From: an uncultured cyanobacterium
GTDB taxonomy: Bacteria > Cyanobacteriota > Cyanobacteriia > PCC-6307 > Cyanobiaceae
DNA length: 36,561 nucleotides
NCBI GenBank assembly: GCA_903935205.1
Contig: CAIZQU010000112.1
Coordinates: forward strand, 1-36,561
Reading direction: 5' to 3'
Part shown: piece after piece, positions 17,942 to 26,618 of the stretch
Numbering within the stretch: the first letter of the stretch is position 1
How the letters are laid out: every line of letters starts with the position of its first letter
Translations under genes and position numbers: made by a program
The notes under the pieces: generated by a model
What the model saw: only the letters and a program-made list of their open reading frames with translations
Told to the model about the DNA's origin: nothing
Databases searched by the model: none

Positions 17942-20659
17942 ATGGCCGCCGTTCACCTCGCCGATTACCGACCAGCTCCCTTCCTGATCGATCGCACCGA
18001 TCTGACGGTGCGCCTCCATCCCGATCACACCGTGGTCGAGGCGACCCTGGCTTTCCGACCCAACCCTGCGGCGTCCCAGGCGCCGCCGCAGACCCTGGAG
18101 CTGATGGGGGTGGACCTGGAGCTTGAGAGCCTGACCCTCGATGGCCGGTCTCTTGAGCCCCAGGCCTTCCGGCTGGATCGGGACCGGCTGGTGCTGCTCG
18201 AACCGCCCCAGCGGCCCTTTCAACTGCGGAGCCGGGTGCGCATTCACCCGGAAGCCAACACCACCCTGGAGGGTCTCTACGTCAGTGGAGGCCTGTACAC
18301 CACCCAGTGCGAGGCGGAAGGTTTCCGGCGGATCACCTTTCATCCGGACCGTCCGGATCTGCTCAGCCGCTTCCAGGTTCGGATCGAGGCCGATCGGGAC
18401 CTCTGTCCGCTCCTGCTCTCCAATGGCAACTGCATCGAAACCGGCGCCCTCCCTGCCGAGCCTGGAGCCGGCGAGCGTCATTACGCCATCTGGGAAGATC
18501 CCTATCCCAAACCCTCCTACCTGTTCGCTCTGGTGGCCGGCGATCTCGAGGAGGTGCGCGGCAGCTTCACCACCGCCTCGGGCCGGACGGTGGCGCTTCG
18601 CCTGCACGTCGAACATGGCGATGGGGCCAGCGCCGCCCATGCCCTGGCCAGCCTGAAGCGCTGCATGGTCTGGGATGAGCAGGTATACGGCCTGGAGTAC
18701 GACCTGGAGGAATACAACATCGTTGCCGTGCGCCACTTCAATATGGGCGCCATGGAGAACAAAAGTCTCAACATTTTCAACTCCAAATTGGTGCTGGCCG
18801 ATGCTGAAACGGCCACCGATGCCGAGCTGGAGCGGGTGGAGAGCGTGATTGCCCATGAATATTTCCACAATTGGACCGGCAACCGCATCACCTGCCGCGA
18901 TTGGTTCCAACTCTCCCTTAAGGAGGGTTTGACCGTCTTCCGCGACCAGTGCTTCAGTGCTGATCTGCACGGCCAGGCACTGAATCGTATTGAGAATGTA
19001 GCCCTACTACGCAACACCCAATTTCGCGAGGATGCCGGTCCTACAGCCCACCCTGTACAGCCTTCAAGCTATGCAGCGATTGACAATTTCTACACCACAA
19101 CCATCTACGAGAAAGGCGCCGAACTGATTCGCATTCTCCACACACTGCTTGGTGAACGCACCTTCCAACGTGGCATGGCCCTTTACATTGGCCGCCACGA
19201 TGGCAGCGCCGCCACCTGCGAGCAGTTCGTGCAGGCGATGCAGGATGCGGCGGCGGAAACCAGCGCTGACGGGGGCGTCCATCCCTTTGATTTTCAACGC
19301 TTCCGGCGCTGGTACCACCAGGCGGGCACTCCCCAGCTGCGCATCCAGCGCCACTGGGAGGCGGAGAAGGGACAGCTGGAGCTGCGAATCGAGCAATCCA
19401 CCCCGCCAACCCCAGGCCAGAGCACGAAGCAACCGCTGGTGATCCCCCTCGCCGTAGGGCTGTTGGACCGCTCCGGGGCCGCCTTGCTGCCACGGTTGGC
19501 GGGCGAAACGGTCGAGCAGGCTGAGGCCGCCACCCTCGAACCCCTGCGTTGGGGTCAGCAGACCCGTCTGCTGGTTCTGCAGGAGGACCAGGAGCGGATC
19601 GTTTTTGAGGGGCTCCCTCCTCAGGCCCACCCGCCGGCCTTGTCCCTGCTGCGTCACTTTTCGGCCCCGGTGCGGCTGGAGATGGGGCGGCCGTTGGCTG
19701 AACTGGTGCATCTGGTCGCCCATGACAGCGACGCCGTGGCCCGCTGGGATGCCGGTCAGATCCTCCTGCGCGAAGCGGTCCTGGCCAGGGCCAGCGGAGC
19801 CCCCCGCTCCCAGCTGGAGGACGAACTGATCGATGCCTTCCATCGCATCCTGGCCGATCCCTCCCTGGCAGAAGCCAGCCGGGCCGCCCTGCTCAGCCTT
19901 CCCGGCCTGGCGGAGCTTGAGGAAGCGATGGCGGCCAGCGGCCCGCCCGATCCGCCGGCCCTGTTTCAGGCCCTGCAGTCCCTGCGGCGTCGCTTTGGTG
20001 AAGCCCTCGCCGCACCGCTGGCGAAGGCCCTGGAGCGGATCACGCCCCAGTGGCCGCTGGCCTGGCCCGATGGCAGCGGCGACCGCAGCCTCACCGGCAC
20101 AATCTGGCGCTGGCGGGTCGCCGCCGGTGATCGCGGTGCCATTGCCGCCGCCAGGGCCGCCGTGGATGGCAGCTCGATGACCCTGGCACGGGCCGGATTG
20201 AGGGCCCTGCAGAACGAAGCCCTGCCGGAACGGCAGGAGGCGATGGATGCGTTCTACGAGCGCTGGCAGGAGCGTCCTGTGATCCTTGACGCCTGGTTCG
20301 CCCTGGAGGCCTCAGCCCCCTTCGCCGATGGACTGGAGCGGATCGAGCGGCTGTTGCGACACCCGCGCTTCGATCCGATGGCCCCCAATGCGGTGCGGGC
20401 CGTGCTGGGGGGTCTGGCCGGCAACCCGCCGGTCTTCCACGCCGCCGATGGCAGCGGCTATCGGTTCATGGCCGCACGCATCGCCGAGCTCGATGGCCGC
20501 AATCCGATCACCGCCTCGCGGCTCGCCAAGGTGTTCAGCCGCTGGCGCAGCTATGGCCCGGAGCGCTCAGCCCAGATGGGCGAGGCGCTCCAACAGCTTG
20601 CCGCCGCACCCCTGTCGGCCAACAGCCGTGAGGTCGTGGGCCAGTGCCTGGGGATGTGA
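17942..20659 (+). CDS. pepN: Aminopeptidase N (M1 family)
   Basis: 905 residues, the size of the E. coli-type PepN. A cytoplasmic zinc exopeptidase that removes N-terminal residues from peptides during protein turnover. The substrate-binding GAMEN motif is at 269-273 (FNMGAMENKSLN), and the zinc site is His305-Glu306-x-x-His309 (HEYFHNWTGNR) with Glu328 in SLKEGLTVFRD as third ligand. The C-terminal part carries the DUF3458 Ig-like and superhelical domains (FRRWYHQAGTPQL to SRLAKVFSRW). ATG at 17942 gives the family N terminus (HLADYRPAPFLID). Bases about 18740-19190, which encode the catalytic core, are visibly richer in A/T third positions than the rest. Confidence 0.97.
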   Translation: MAAVHLADYRPAPFLIDRTDLTVRLHPDHTVVEATLAFRPNPAASQAPPQTLELMGVDLELESLTLDGRSLEPQAFRLDRDRLVLLEPPQRPFQLRSRVRIHPEANTTLEGLYVSGGLYTTQCEAEGFRRITFHPDRPDLLSRFQVRIEADRDLCPLLLSNGNCIETGALPAEPGAGERHYAIWEDPYPKPSYLFALVAGDLEEVRGSFTTASGRTVALRLHVEHGDGASAAHALASLKRCMVWDEQVYGLEYDLEEYNIVAVRHFNMGAMENKSLNIFNSKLVLADAETATDAELERVESVIAHEYFHNWTGNRITCRDWFQLSLKEGLTVFRDQCFSADLHGQALNRIENVALLRNTQFREDAGPTAHPVQPSSYAAIDNFYTTTIYEKGAELIRILHTLLGERTFQRGMALYIGRHDGSAATCEQFVQAMQDAAAETSADGGVHPFDFQRFRRWYHQAGTPQLRIQRHWEAEKGQLELRIEQSTPPTPGQSTKQPLVIPLAVGLLDRSGAALLPRLAGETVEQAEAATLEPLRWGQQTRLLVLQEDQERIVFEGLPPQAHPPALSLLRHFSAPVRLEMGRPLAELVHLVAHDSDAVARWDAGQILLREAVLARASGAPRSQLEDELIDAFHRILADPSLAEASRAALLSLPGLAELEEAMAASGPPDPPALFQALQSLRRRFGEALAAPLAKALERITPQWPLAWPDGSGDRSLTGTIWRWRVAAGDRGAIAAARAAVDGSSMTLARAGLRALQNEALPERQEAMDAFYERWQERPVILDAWFALEASAPFADGLERIERLLRHPRFDPMAPNAVRAVLGGLAGNPPVFHAADGSGYRFMAARIAELDGRNPITASRLAKVFSRWRSYGPERSAQMGEALQQLAAAPLSANSREVVGQCLGM

Positions 20660-20692
20660 TGGGGGGTGTCAACGGGCAGCCAATCGGCAGGA

Positions 20693-20712
20693 CGCCGCGC
20701 AGAGCCGCGGCG
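20693..20712 (+). terminator. Possible terminator hairpin after pepN
   Basis: CGCCGCG (20693-20699) and CGCGGCG (20706-20712) form a perfect 7-bp GC stem with a 6-nt loop, 34 bp after the pepN stop. No U-tract follows. It may end pepN transcription before the HpsJ-like gene. Confidence 0.35.
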
Positions 20713-20807
20713 CGACAGCGTCAGAGCGCCTGATCGAAAGCGACTCTGAATCAAGGCGTATCGCCGGCAAAGACGAAGTCTAAGTTCGGCAAAAAAGCCA
20801 GGATTTC

Positions 20808-21575
20808 ATGTCGACATCCGTGACCGAATGGATCTTCAGCCCATTCCACAAGTCGTTGTTCAGAGCCTGCGGTCTTGGGTTGTTGACAATTTTTCTGATC
20901 ACCATATTCAGTGCCTTTTATCCCCGCCCGAGCCTCGAACAACCAACCGCCGTGCTGCGGCTGACCAATCAGATCCTCGATCAAAGTCCCCTGCTCTGCC
21001 TTGCCCTGTTGCTGCTGTTGCTCTCTCTCACCGACCAGGTGCTGGGGCTATGGGGCTCTGAGGAGCGACCTCGGCAGGGTTTGCGCGATCGCTTGCTGGT
21101 GCGGAGCAGATGGTTGGTGGGGCTGGTGGCCCTGATCTACCTGGCGCTGATTCCGATCACACTGGTTCAAACCCAGGCTCTGAAGAACGTCAGTGATCGT
21201 GTTCTGAATCAGCGAATGCGCATGGTGGAAAGCCAGATTCTTCCGATCAGCGATCAACTCAGTAGTGGCTCTAAGGACGCCGCATCGCTGGGAGCCCTGA
21301 AGGCTAGCTATCCATGGATCAGCAAAGCCAACATCAACAGCATTGACGACCTGAAGAAAGCGATCAGCAAAGTTGGCAAGAATGCCAGTATGTATCACGA
21401 TGCCATGCGCTCCCTGGGCCATCGCAAGCTGCAGATGCAGAGCCTGAAGCTGTGCTCGCTGGCAACAATTTATGCCGGACTGAGCGGCTATCTGTGGTTT
21501 CACTGGCCCAAACCGCACCTGGCCAGAGAGATCGGCAGGAAGCCCAAACAGCCCGGCCTGGGCTTCGAATTCTGA
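20808..21575 (+). CDS. HpsJ-like integral membrane protein
   Basis: 255 residues with four hydrophobic segments: about 16-38 (FRACGLGLLTIFLITIF), 58-80 (PLLCLALLLLLLSLTDQVLGL region), 102-121 (LVGLVALIYLALIPITLV) and 213-231 (LCSLATIYAGLSGYLWF). Between segments 3 and 4 is a soluble, partly coiled-coil region with QALKNVSDRVLNQRM. The layout and the IPITLVQ...L block resemble the cyanobacterial HpsJ family, which is named from hormogonium polysaccharide loci in filamentous species. Its role in a unicellular picocyanobacterium is not known. The nucleotide composition is lower in GC than that of pepN. The ATG at 20808 is the first start with a plausible N terminus. Confidence 0.6.
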   Translation: MSTSVTEWIFSPFHKSLFRACGLGLLTIFLITIFSAFYPRPSLEQPTAVLRLTNQILDQSPLLCLALLLLLLSLTDQVLGLWGSEERPRQGLRDRLLVRSRWLVGLVALIYLALIPITLVQTQALKNVSDRVLNQRMRMVESQILPISDQLSSGSKDAASLGALKASYPWISKANINSIDDLKKAISKVGKNASMYHDAMRSLGHRKLQMQSLKLCSLATIYAGLSGYLWFHWPKPHLAREIGRKPKQPGLGFEF

Positions 21576-21940
21576 GCAGACTCGGCCACAGCCTTGCAAA
21601 AGGTCTTGCCAACAGCACTGGGATCAGCTCTCTGGTCAGCTCTCTGGCGGCTCGCTGGTCAGGCTTCGGATCCAACGGCTGATCGAGCTTCAAAGCATCA
21701 TCTGCTGGCTAACCACATCCCAGTCCCGACCGCGTTCAGCCTGGCTGAGCCTCGGCCCGGGCTGGGATGATTGCGGCGGAAAGCAATCGTTTGTCGCCAA
21801 AGAAATGGGCCACGGAACATTTGCAAACCCAGACATGCTCACTCAGCAGACTGATGCAGGAGAGGCTCATTCATGCCTGCTCAAACTAACGATGACAGAC
21901 GTTCTCTTTAGGTTGAAGGAGTCCTCAGACGCCCTGTTTC
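21576..21940. other. Non-coding stretch between HpsJ-like gene and PEP-CTERM-type gene
   Basis: 365 bp without a convincing gene. A tandem repeat of TCAGCTCTCTGG lies near 21624-21648. An AAGGAG at about 21916-21921 is roughly 20 bp before the downstream ATG, rather far for a ribosome site. One open frame (21805-22080) mostly overlaps the next gene and looks like a shadow. Promoter elements for the downstream gene should lie here but I cannot pinpoint them. Confidence 0.5.
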
Positions 21941-22909
21941 ATGGTGCTTCCATCAAGCCTTTCCCTGGGCAACAAACACTTCGCAAAGCCCCGTTGGCGC
22001 AGACGATTACTGGCGGCCATCACGGTTTCAAGCGCTGTATTGAGCGGACCGGCAGCGTTGGCAGCAGAGGATTACGATGAAGTCACGCTGATCTATCAAT
22101 GGCTGATCGGTGATTCCGGTTCAGTGCCGCTTCCCTATGACTCCGAACCGCTGGGTATCGGCGATCTTCAGGATGTGATGAGTGCCAATCTTAAAAATGT
22201 CCCTGGCGACGATGGCGTCAGCGTCACCCTGAAGCCCCTGTGGTCAGCGCCCAGCGATCAGAACGTCACCCAGGTTGCCTTTCAGCTCTACGACCACGAC
22301 GAGGACGACAATGTCCAGAAATGGGTCGCTGGTGACGTGAGCTATACAGCATCGACAGACTGCAGCCCGGCGCCGACCGCTGAGGCAGTGGATTGTTCGC
22401 TGACCAGCATCGAGTTCGACAAGAAGATCAATGGTGCGGGCACGAATGATGTCGACAATCTCAACTTCCTCGTCGATCTGCCCCCCGGTGGCAAAGGCGG
22501 CAGCGGCGGTGGTATCGCACCACGCTTGACCGCAGGCGAGAGCCTGACCCTGCACTTCTATGGGACGGGAGACAAGAAGCTCCGGGTCCACAACTTCATG
22601 ACGCCGGCGATCAGCAATCCCTCGGCACCGCCGCCGTTCTACAGCTGCGCCCATATTCAGAGCATCAGCTCTGGAGGTGGCGAGCTGCTGCGCAAGGGTG
22701 GAGAGGGTGGCGGTGACGAGGGTGGTGGAGCTGAAGGCAGCCGCACCGTTTGTGCCACCGATTTTGAGGAGCCAGTACCGCCCGACCCCGACACCGTGCC
22801 ATCGCCCCTCGGCGTCATGGGCGTTGCCGCCGCCCTGCGGGCCAGTCGCCAGTTGCGTGGACGGCTGCGCAGCCGCGCCCCGAAGCCCAGACCAACGCCT
22901 CCAGGCTGA
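21941..22909 (+). CDS. Exported protein with PEP-CTERM-like C-terminal sorting signal
   Basis: 322 residues. The N terminus has a basic run (RWRRRLLAA) and hydrophobic core ending at about residue 42 (AALAAED), a signal peptide. The mature region is acidic and rich in Asp, Gly and Ser with two to four cysteines (SYTASTDCSPAP, YSCAHIQS, TVCATDFEEP) and a Gly/Glu-rich linker (KGGEGGGDEGGGAEG). The C terminus reads TVPSPLGVMGVAAALRASR followed by QLRGRLR: a Val-Pro-x-Pro, a short hydrophobic segment and a basic end. This is the plan of cyanobacterial PEP-CTERM tails ('VPgPLpllGagaaf..sRkLR'), sorted by exosortase. No other domain recognised. No exosortase gene is in the window. Confidence 0.72.
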   Translation: MVLPSSLSLGNKHFAKPRWRRRLLAAITVSSAVLSGPAALAAEDYDEVTLIYQWLIGDSGSVPLPYDSEPLGIGDLQDVMSANLKNVPGDDGVSVTLKPLWSAPSDQNVTQVAFQLYDHDEDDNVQKWVAGDVSYTASTDCSPAPTAEAVDCSLTSIEFDKKINGAGTNDVDNLNFLVDLPPGGKGGSGGGIAPRLTAGESLTLHFYGTGDKKLRVHNFMTPAISNPSAPPPFYSCAHIQSISSGGGELLRKGGEGGGDEGGGAEGSRTVCATDFEEPVPPDPDTVPSPLGVMGVAAALRASRQLRGRLRSRAPKPRPTPPG

Positions 22910-22977
22910 CGGCGGCGGATTCGGTTCGATCACAACCGACCCAGGCTCTGGTCCAGGCCTGGCTGCAACAGGACCTG

Positions 22978-23002
22978 GGTCCCGCCTACGGGCGGGACCT
23001 TT
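22978..23002 (+). terminator. Terminator with UACG tetraloop, overlapping the end of the AraC gene
   Basis: GGTCCCGCC (22978-22986) and GGCGGGACC (22991-22999) form a perfect 9-bp stem closed by a C(UACG)G loop, an extra-stable UNCG-type tetraloop, followed by TTT. It lies 69 bp after the stop of the PEP-CTERM-type gene and should end its transcript. The stop codon of the convergent regulator (22986-22988 on the other strand) is inside the hairpin, which may also serve that gene. Confidence 0.75.
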
Positions 23003-24218
23003 GGCTGGCGCGACGCAACAGTTGCGACGGGGCCAGGTCAAATTCCCTGCGGAAGTCTGCGCTGAACCTCGCCGCATTGGTATAGCCGCTGGCCGAAGCG
23101 ATTGTGGCCACCGTGTCCGCCGGCTGGGGATGTTCCAATCGGCGCCGAGCCAGCTGCAGCCGCTCCCGGCGCAACCACTGCATCGGCGTGCAGCCCAGCC
23201 GATCGCGAAAGACCACCTGGAGCTCCCGACGCGACCGTTGCGCCCAGCTCTCGAGGCGGTTCAGATCGATCGGTTCAGCCAGGTTGGAGCGGATGCGAGC
23301 CAGCAGGGCTTCAAACAGCTGATCGTGTGGAGCCATCGCACCACCTGCCTCGGCCAGTTGAAGACCCTCCAGGCCAGCGGAGGCCGCCACCAACAGCGTG
23401 GCCAGCAACCGTTCGAGCAGAAGATCCAATTGGAGAGCCAGAACGAGCCTGGGGTCGACACCATGAACCCGCTCGAACAGATTGAGCCAACTGGCCATGG
23501 CCGCCGCCAGGGCCCCCGCCGGGGGTGTGCCGGCCGGTCCGCAGAGCAGGGGCCAGCGCACCAGCTGGCTCCAATCCTCCACGGGGTCCGCAAGGGCGGC
23601 CAGGTTCAGCACCTGAACCTCCAGCCGCAGCGAGGCCAGGGCAATCGCCACCAGGGAGCCGTTACCGCAACGGAGTCTGTAACCACCCCTGTTGAGCATC
23701 AGCAGCCAGCCTGGCGGCAGGGGCGTGAAGCAGCCGTCGCGCTCCCACTCCACCCTGCCGCCCTGGGGAAGCAGCAGGGTGGGAGGCGCCTGGGCGGCCG
23801 CCCAGATGTCGACCGGCGTCCCGACCCAGGCGGCGATGCAATGGGGACCGAGCCAGTCCAGGCTCAGCTGGTGGGCAGCGGCATGGGCCGGTAGCCGGGC
23901 GCTGATCGAGGCGATCCCGAAGGGCTGGGCGAGTTGCCGTTCCAGGGCTGGGGTGTCCAGCACGGCAGCCCGGGCACCCCAGCTGAAGGGATGGACCAAT
24001 CCGGCAAGGCGCAGCTGGCCCCGTCGGGTGCGGGGCTTGGCGGGGTTCGGGTAGGCCCTGGAAGCCTCGGGCCCCGGGGACCCTGGCCCCCTGGGAGCCT
24101 CAGCCTGGGGAGCTGGCCCCTCGGATTCGGCTGCCTGGATCTCGGGCCCATCTGGCTGCGCCGCGCTGGGCAGGGCCCCGTTGCGGCCGGCCCTGGCGGG
24201 AGCATGGCGTGAACACAC
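22986..24218 (-). CDS. AraC-family transcriptional regulator
   Basis: Up to 410 residues. The C-terminal ~100 residues form the double helix-turn-helix of AraC proteins: first helix pair in LNRLESWAQRSRRELQVVFRDR, then LGCTPMQWLRRERLQLARRRL, and the second in TVATIASASGYTNAARFSADFRREFDLAPSQLL, matching the 'vteIAlacGF.s.s.FsraFkr.fG.tPs.yR' signature. The middle part (about 75-300) is an effector or dimerisation domain of no recognised type. The first ~70 residues are Pro/Gly-rich and come from simple GC-rich DNA, so the GTG at 24218 is probably too far upstream; the true start may be closer to RLAGLVHPFSWGAR. It converges on the PEP-CTERM-type gene. Target genes unknown. Confidence 0.85.
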   Translation of the reverse strand: MCSRHAPARAGRNGALPSAAQPDGPEIQAAESEGPAPQAEAPRGPGSPGPEASRAYPNPAKPRTRRGQLRLAGLVHPFSWGARAAVLDTPALERQLAQPFGIASISARLPAHAAAHQLSLDWLGPHCIAAWVGTPVDIWAAAQAPPTLLLPQGGRVEWERDGCFTPLPPGWLLMLNRGGYRLRCGNGSLVAIALASLRLEVQVLNLAALADPVEDWSQLVRWPLLCGPAGTPPAGALAAAMASWLNLFERVHGVDPRLVLALQLDLLLERLLATLLVAASAGLEGLQLAEAGGAMAPHDQLFEALLARIRSNLAEPIDLNRLESWAQRSRRELQVVFRDRLGCTPMQWLRRERLQLARRRLEHPQPADTVATIASASGYTNAARFSADFRREFDLAPSQLLRRASQRSRP

Positions 24219-24326
24219 GGGTGACTGGCATCTGAACAGGCTCTATCCAGGCCGGCAGGTCGTGGTGCGGGAGTCGGTGGAACGGGCCATGATCTGCCCC
24301 GCCGACGGGTCAGCGGCGCAGGTCGC

Positions 24327-26618
24327 TCAGGCGGCCTGCCACCAGGGCTGTCCAACCATCCCTGGGGCGCTGGTGTCGGTGGCTGCGGCGGCGCTCCAGG
24401 GACGATCGCCCCCCGATCCGTTGCTGGGCTGTCCTGGCCATGGGCCGGGCGGCGAGAGAATGGGAGCGGCGGTGCTGACAACCTGCAGGGGGGCGAGGAT
24501 TGCCGGAGAGCTGAGCGGTGGGTTGGTGGCAACCGGCAGCTGTGATCCGAAGCTCGTCAGCGCCTGATGGGGGGCCAGCAGGGGATCCACCTGGCTGGCG
24601 AGGCTGAGGGCAGTGGGGCCGGCGGGACCGGTGAGCGGATCGGGGGAGTCGGCGGCGGCCTGAGCGGAAAGGCTCAGCGTTCGAGGGGTCGCCATGGAGG
24701 CGGCCGTCAGGGTCCCTGCGGTGGAGCTGGGCCTGGAGGCGGAGATGGTGCTGGTGCTGGTTGTGGTGCTGGTTGTGGTCAGCGGCGCAAGCGCCGGTGA
24801 GGAGAGGCCGCCACTGGGCTGGGTGGTGCTGCCGCTGATCGTGCCAGGGATTGAACCACTGATCGTGCCACTGAGCGCACCGCTGATTGTGCCGCTGATG
24901 AAATAATTGCCGATGCTGCCGTAGTCGCTGTAGCCCGATGGCGAGCTGCTGGTCGGGTTGCCGCTGCCGACGCCATCGAGCCGCAGCAGATAGGTTCCGG
25001 CCGTCAGATTGGACCAGGCCAACGTTGTGGCAAGGCCGGCGCCATCGACCGTGCCAAGCAGGGCACCGATGGAGCTGTAGAGGGAGACGGAGATGTCGAG
25101 ATTACTGCCGCTATCGGCATAGGACGTGCTGCCATTGCCATCGCTGACCGGGGCGATGTATTCGCGGCTGGCGCCACCCCAGAGGCCGTCCCGATCGACA
25201 AAGGCACGGTACCAGTAGGGATCGAACTTAAGATTGATCGAACCGCTGGCCTGGAGAGCGAAAGAATAGTAGTCGCTATCCAACGCCGATTCAATCCGGC
25301 CGAATTGGGCGACCTGGCCCTCGCTGATCAGGAGGGGAGTGGCGGTGGCGAAACCGTTGCCGACCAGATCAGGCTGATAGCCAAAACCATTGTAAGTGGT
25401 GATAATGGCAATATCATCAGGCCCGCGTCCATAGTTAGCCGTTGACGACTTGTTGGTGCTGTTGTAATAGCCGCCGTTGCTCCACTGGGTGACATTCTTA
25501 TTATAGCCAACCCCCATGATTGGCGCCCAGCTTGTTTCGCCGCTGCCATGCCCATAGTAATAGGAGCCACTGCTGCTCCCATCATGGGAGAGGCCCAGAG
25601 TATGGCCTACCTCATGGCTGATGGCCTCAGCCACGCCGGTGAGAGACTTATTGTAGACAAAACAGGGGGTATCCGTCGAGGCATTGAAGCTATTGACCCT
25701 GGCGATGCCACCCGCTGTCGTCGAGGATGGCCCAAAGTTGGTGATCACCACCCGCATGCCGTAGTCGGGATCCGTCGATCCACTTTTGATCAACCAGTCC
25801 GTTGGGGGAGCCTGGGTGGTGACATTGACATCAAACGGTGCAAAATCGGCAGCAACCCGTTGCCAGATCTGCTGAATACGGCTCAGTTCCTCACTGGAGA
25901 AACTGCCAGGGTTGCCATTAAGATCATAGGCGGGTGAATAAAATGATGCCCCCATACTGGCATTCCAGCTGGTGCCTGTTGTGGTGTGTCCATCGAAATC
26001 CAGATAGATCACCTTGCTGGATGACGGTGAGGAATGGAGCTGGAAGGTCCAGCCCAGGTCCATCAGCGCCACGCTGCTGATCTGGTTGGAGCCATCGACA
26101 AGGATCGCCTCCTGAAGCTGGCAATCATCGTGATGGTCGTGGTCGTCCGCCTCAGGGTCAGGCGGGTTCAGCCCCCCATCGTCGCTGCTGCGTCCACTTG
26201 GTTCGGCACCCCTGACCTGAACCAAATCGGAGCGGCCTGCGACCTGAACGGCGGCGGGATCGGGCAGGCGCTGCTGCTGGCCAGCGGCTGCCGCACCCTC
26301 GGGCCGATCCTCCGGAGTGTCGCGGTGAACCTCTGGCCGGGTCACGAGACCCTTGGAGCCAACGCTGGACACCCCGCCGATTACCCCCGACGACGCGGCC
26401 CGCCTGACGGCTGAATCCGCTGGCGATGTCTGGCGATCGGCAACGGCGACCTGGTCCTGGTGCAGGCCAACGCGGCCCGGGGAGGAGCCGGTGCGGGATG
26501 CGGCGGCGGGGAGGGTGCTTAAGGAATCGCTCGACCAGCGGCGCCGGCTGAGATAGGGCAATCCGGCCGCCCCAGCCAACAGCTGATCTACAAGCAATGG
26601 ACGATTGATGGTGCTCAA
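24327..26618 (-). CDS. Secreted metzincin-type zinc metalloprotease with pre-peptidase C-terminal domain
   Basis: Up to 763 residues. The catalytic domain starts near 185 (SKVIYLDFDGHTTTGTSWN). Its zinc site is His335-Glu336-VG-His339-TLGLS-His345-Asp346, the HExxHxxGxxH of metzincins, with a Met-turn in SWAPIMGVGY further on. A pre-peptidase C-terminal domain follows (FATATPLLISEGQ, ESALDSDYYSFAL, LTAGTYLLRLDGVG). Next come short repeats (SGTISGALSGTISGSIPG) and a Ser/Thr/Pro-rich tail of about 150 residues. No N-terminal signal peptide is visible, which would fit a C-terminal (type I) export route, but this is inference. The TTG at 26618 is uncertain: the first 165 residues are low-complexity, including DPEADDHDHHDD. 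The catalytic core is AT-richer than both ends. Confidence 0.85.
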   Translation of the reverse strand: MSTINRPLLVDQLLAGAAGLPYLSRRRWSSDSLSTLPAAASRTGSSPGRVGLHQDQVAVADRQTSPADSAVRRAASSGVIGGVSSVGSKGLVTRPEVHRDTPEDRPEGAAAAGQQQRLPDPAAVQVAGRSDLVQVRGAEPSGRSSDDGGLNPPDPEADDHDHHDDCQLQEAILVDGSNQISSVALMDLGWTFQLHSSPSSSKVIYLDFDGHTTTGTSWNASMGASFYSPAYDLNGNPGSFSSEELSRIQQIWQRVAADFAPFDVNVTTQAPPTDWLIKSGSTDPDYGMRVVITNFGPSSTTAGGIARVNSFNASTDTPCFVYNKSLTGVAEAISHEVGHTLGLSHDGSSSGSYYYGHGSGETSWAPIMGVGYNKNVTQWSNGGYYNSTNKSSTANYGRGPDDIAIITTYNGFGYQPDLVGNGFATATPLLISEGQVAQFGRIESALDSDYYSFALQASGSINLKFDPYWYRAFVDRDGLWGGASREYIAPVSDGNGSTSYADSGSNLDISVSLYSSIGALLGTVDGAGLATTLAWSNLTAGTYLLRLDGVGSGNPTSSSPSGYSDYGSIGNYFISGTISGALSGTISGSIPGTISGSTTQPSGGLSSPALAPLTTTSTTTSTSTISASRPSSTAGTLTAASMATPRTLSLSAQAAADSPDPLTGPAGPTALSLASQVDPLLAPHQALTSFGSQLPVATNPPLSSPAILAPLQVVSTAAPILSPPGPWPGQPSNGSGGDRPWSAAAATDTSAPGMVGQPWWQAA

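Noticed and set aside
24567-24906. Short rightward frames with Val/Leu/Ile repeats that look like membrane segments
   Set aside because: They are antisense to the Ser/Thr/Gly repeats of the metalloprotease; the hydrophobic look comes from reading the repeat on the wrong strand.
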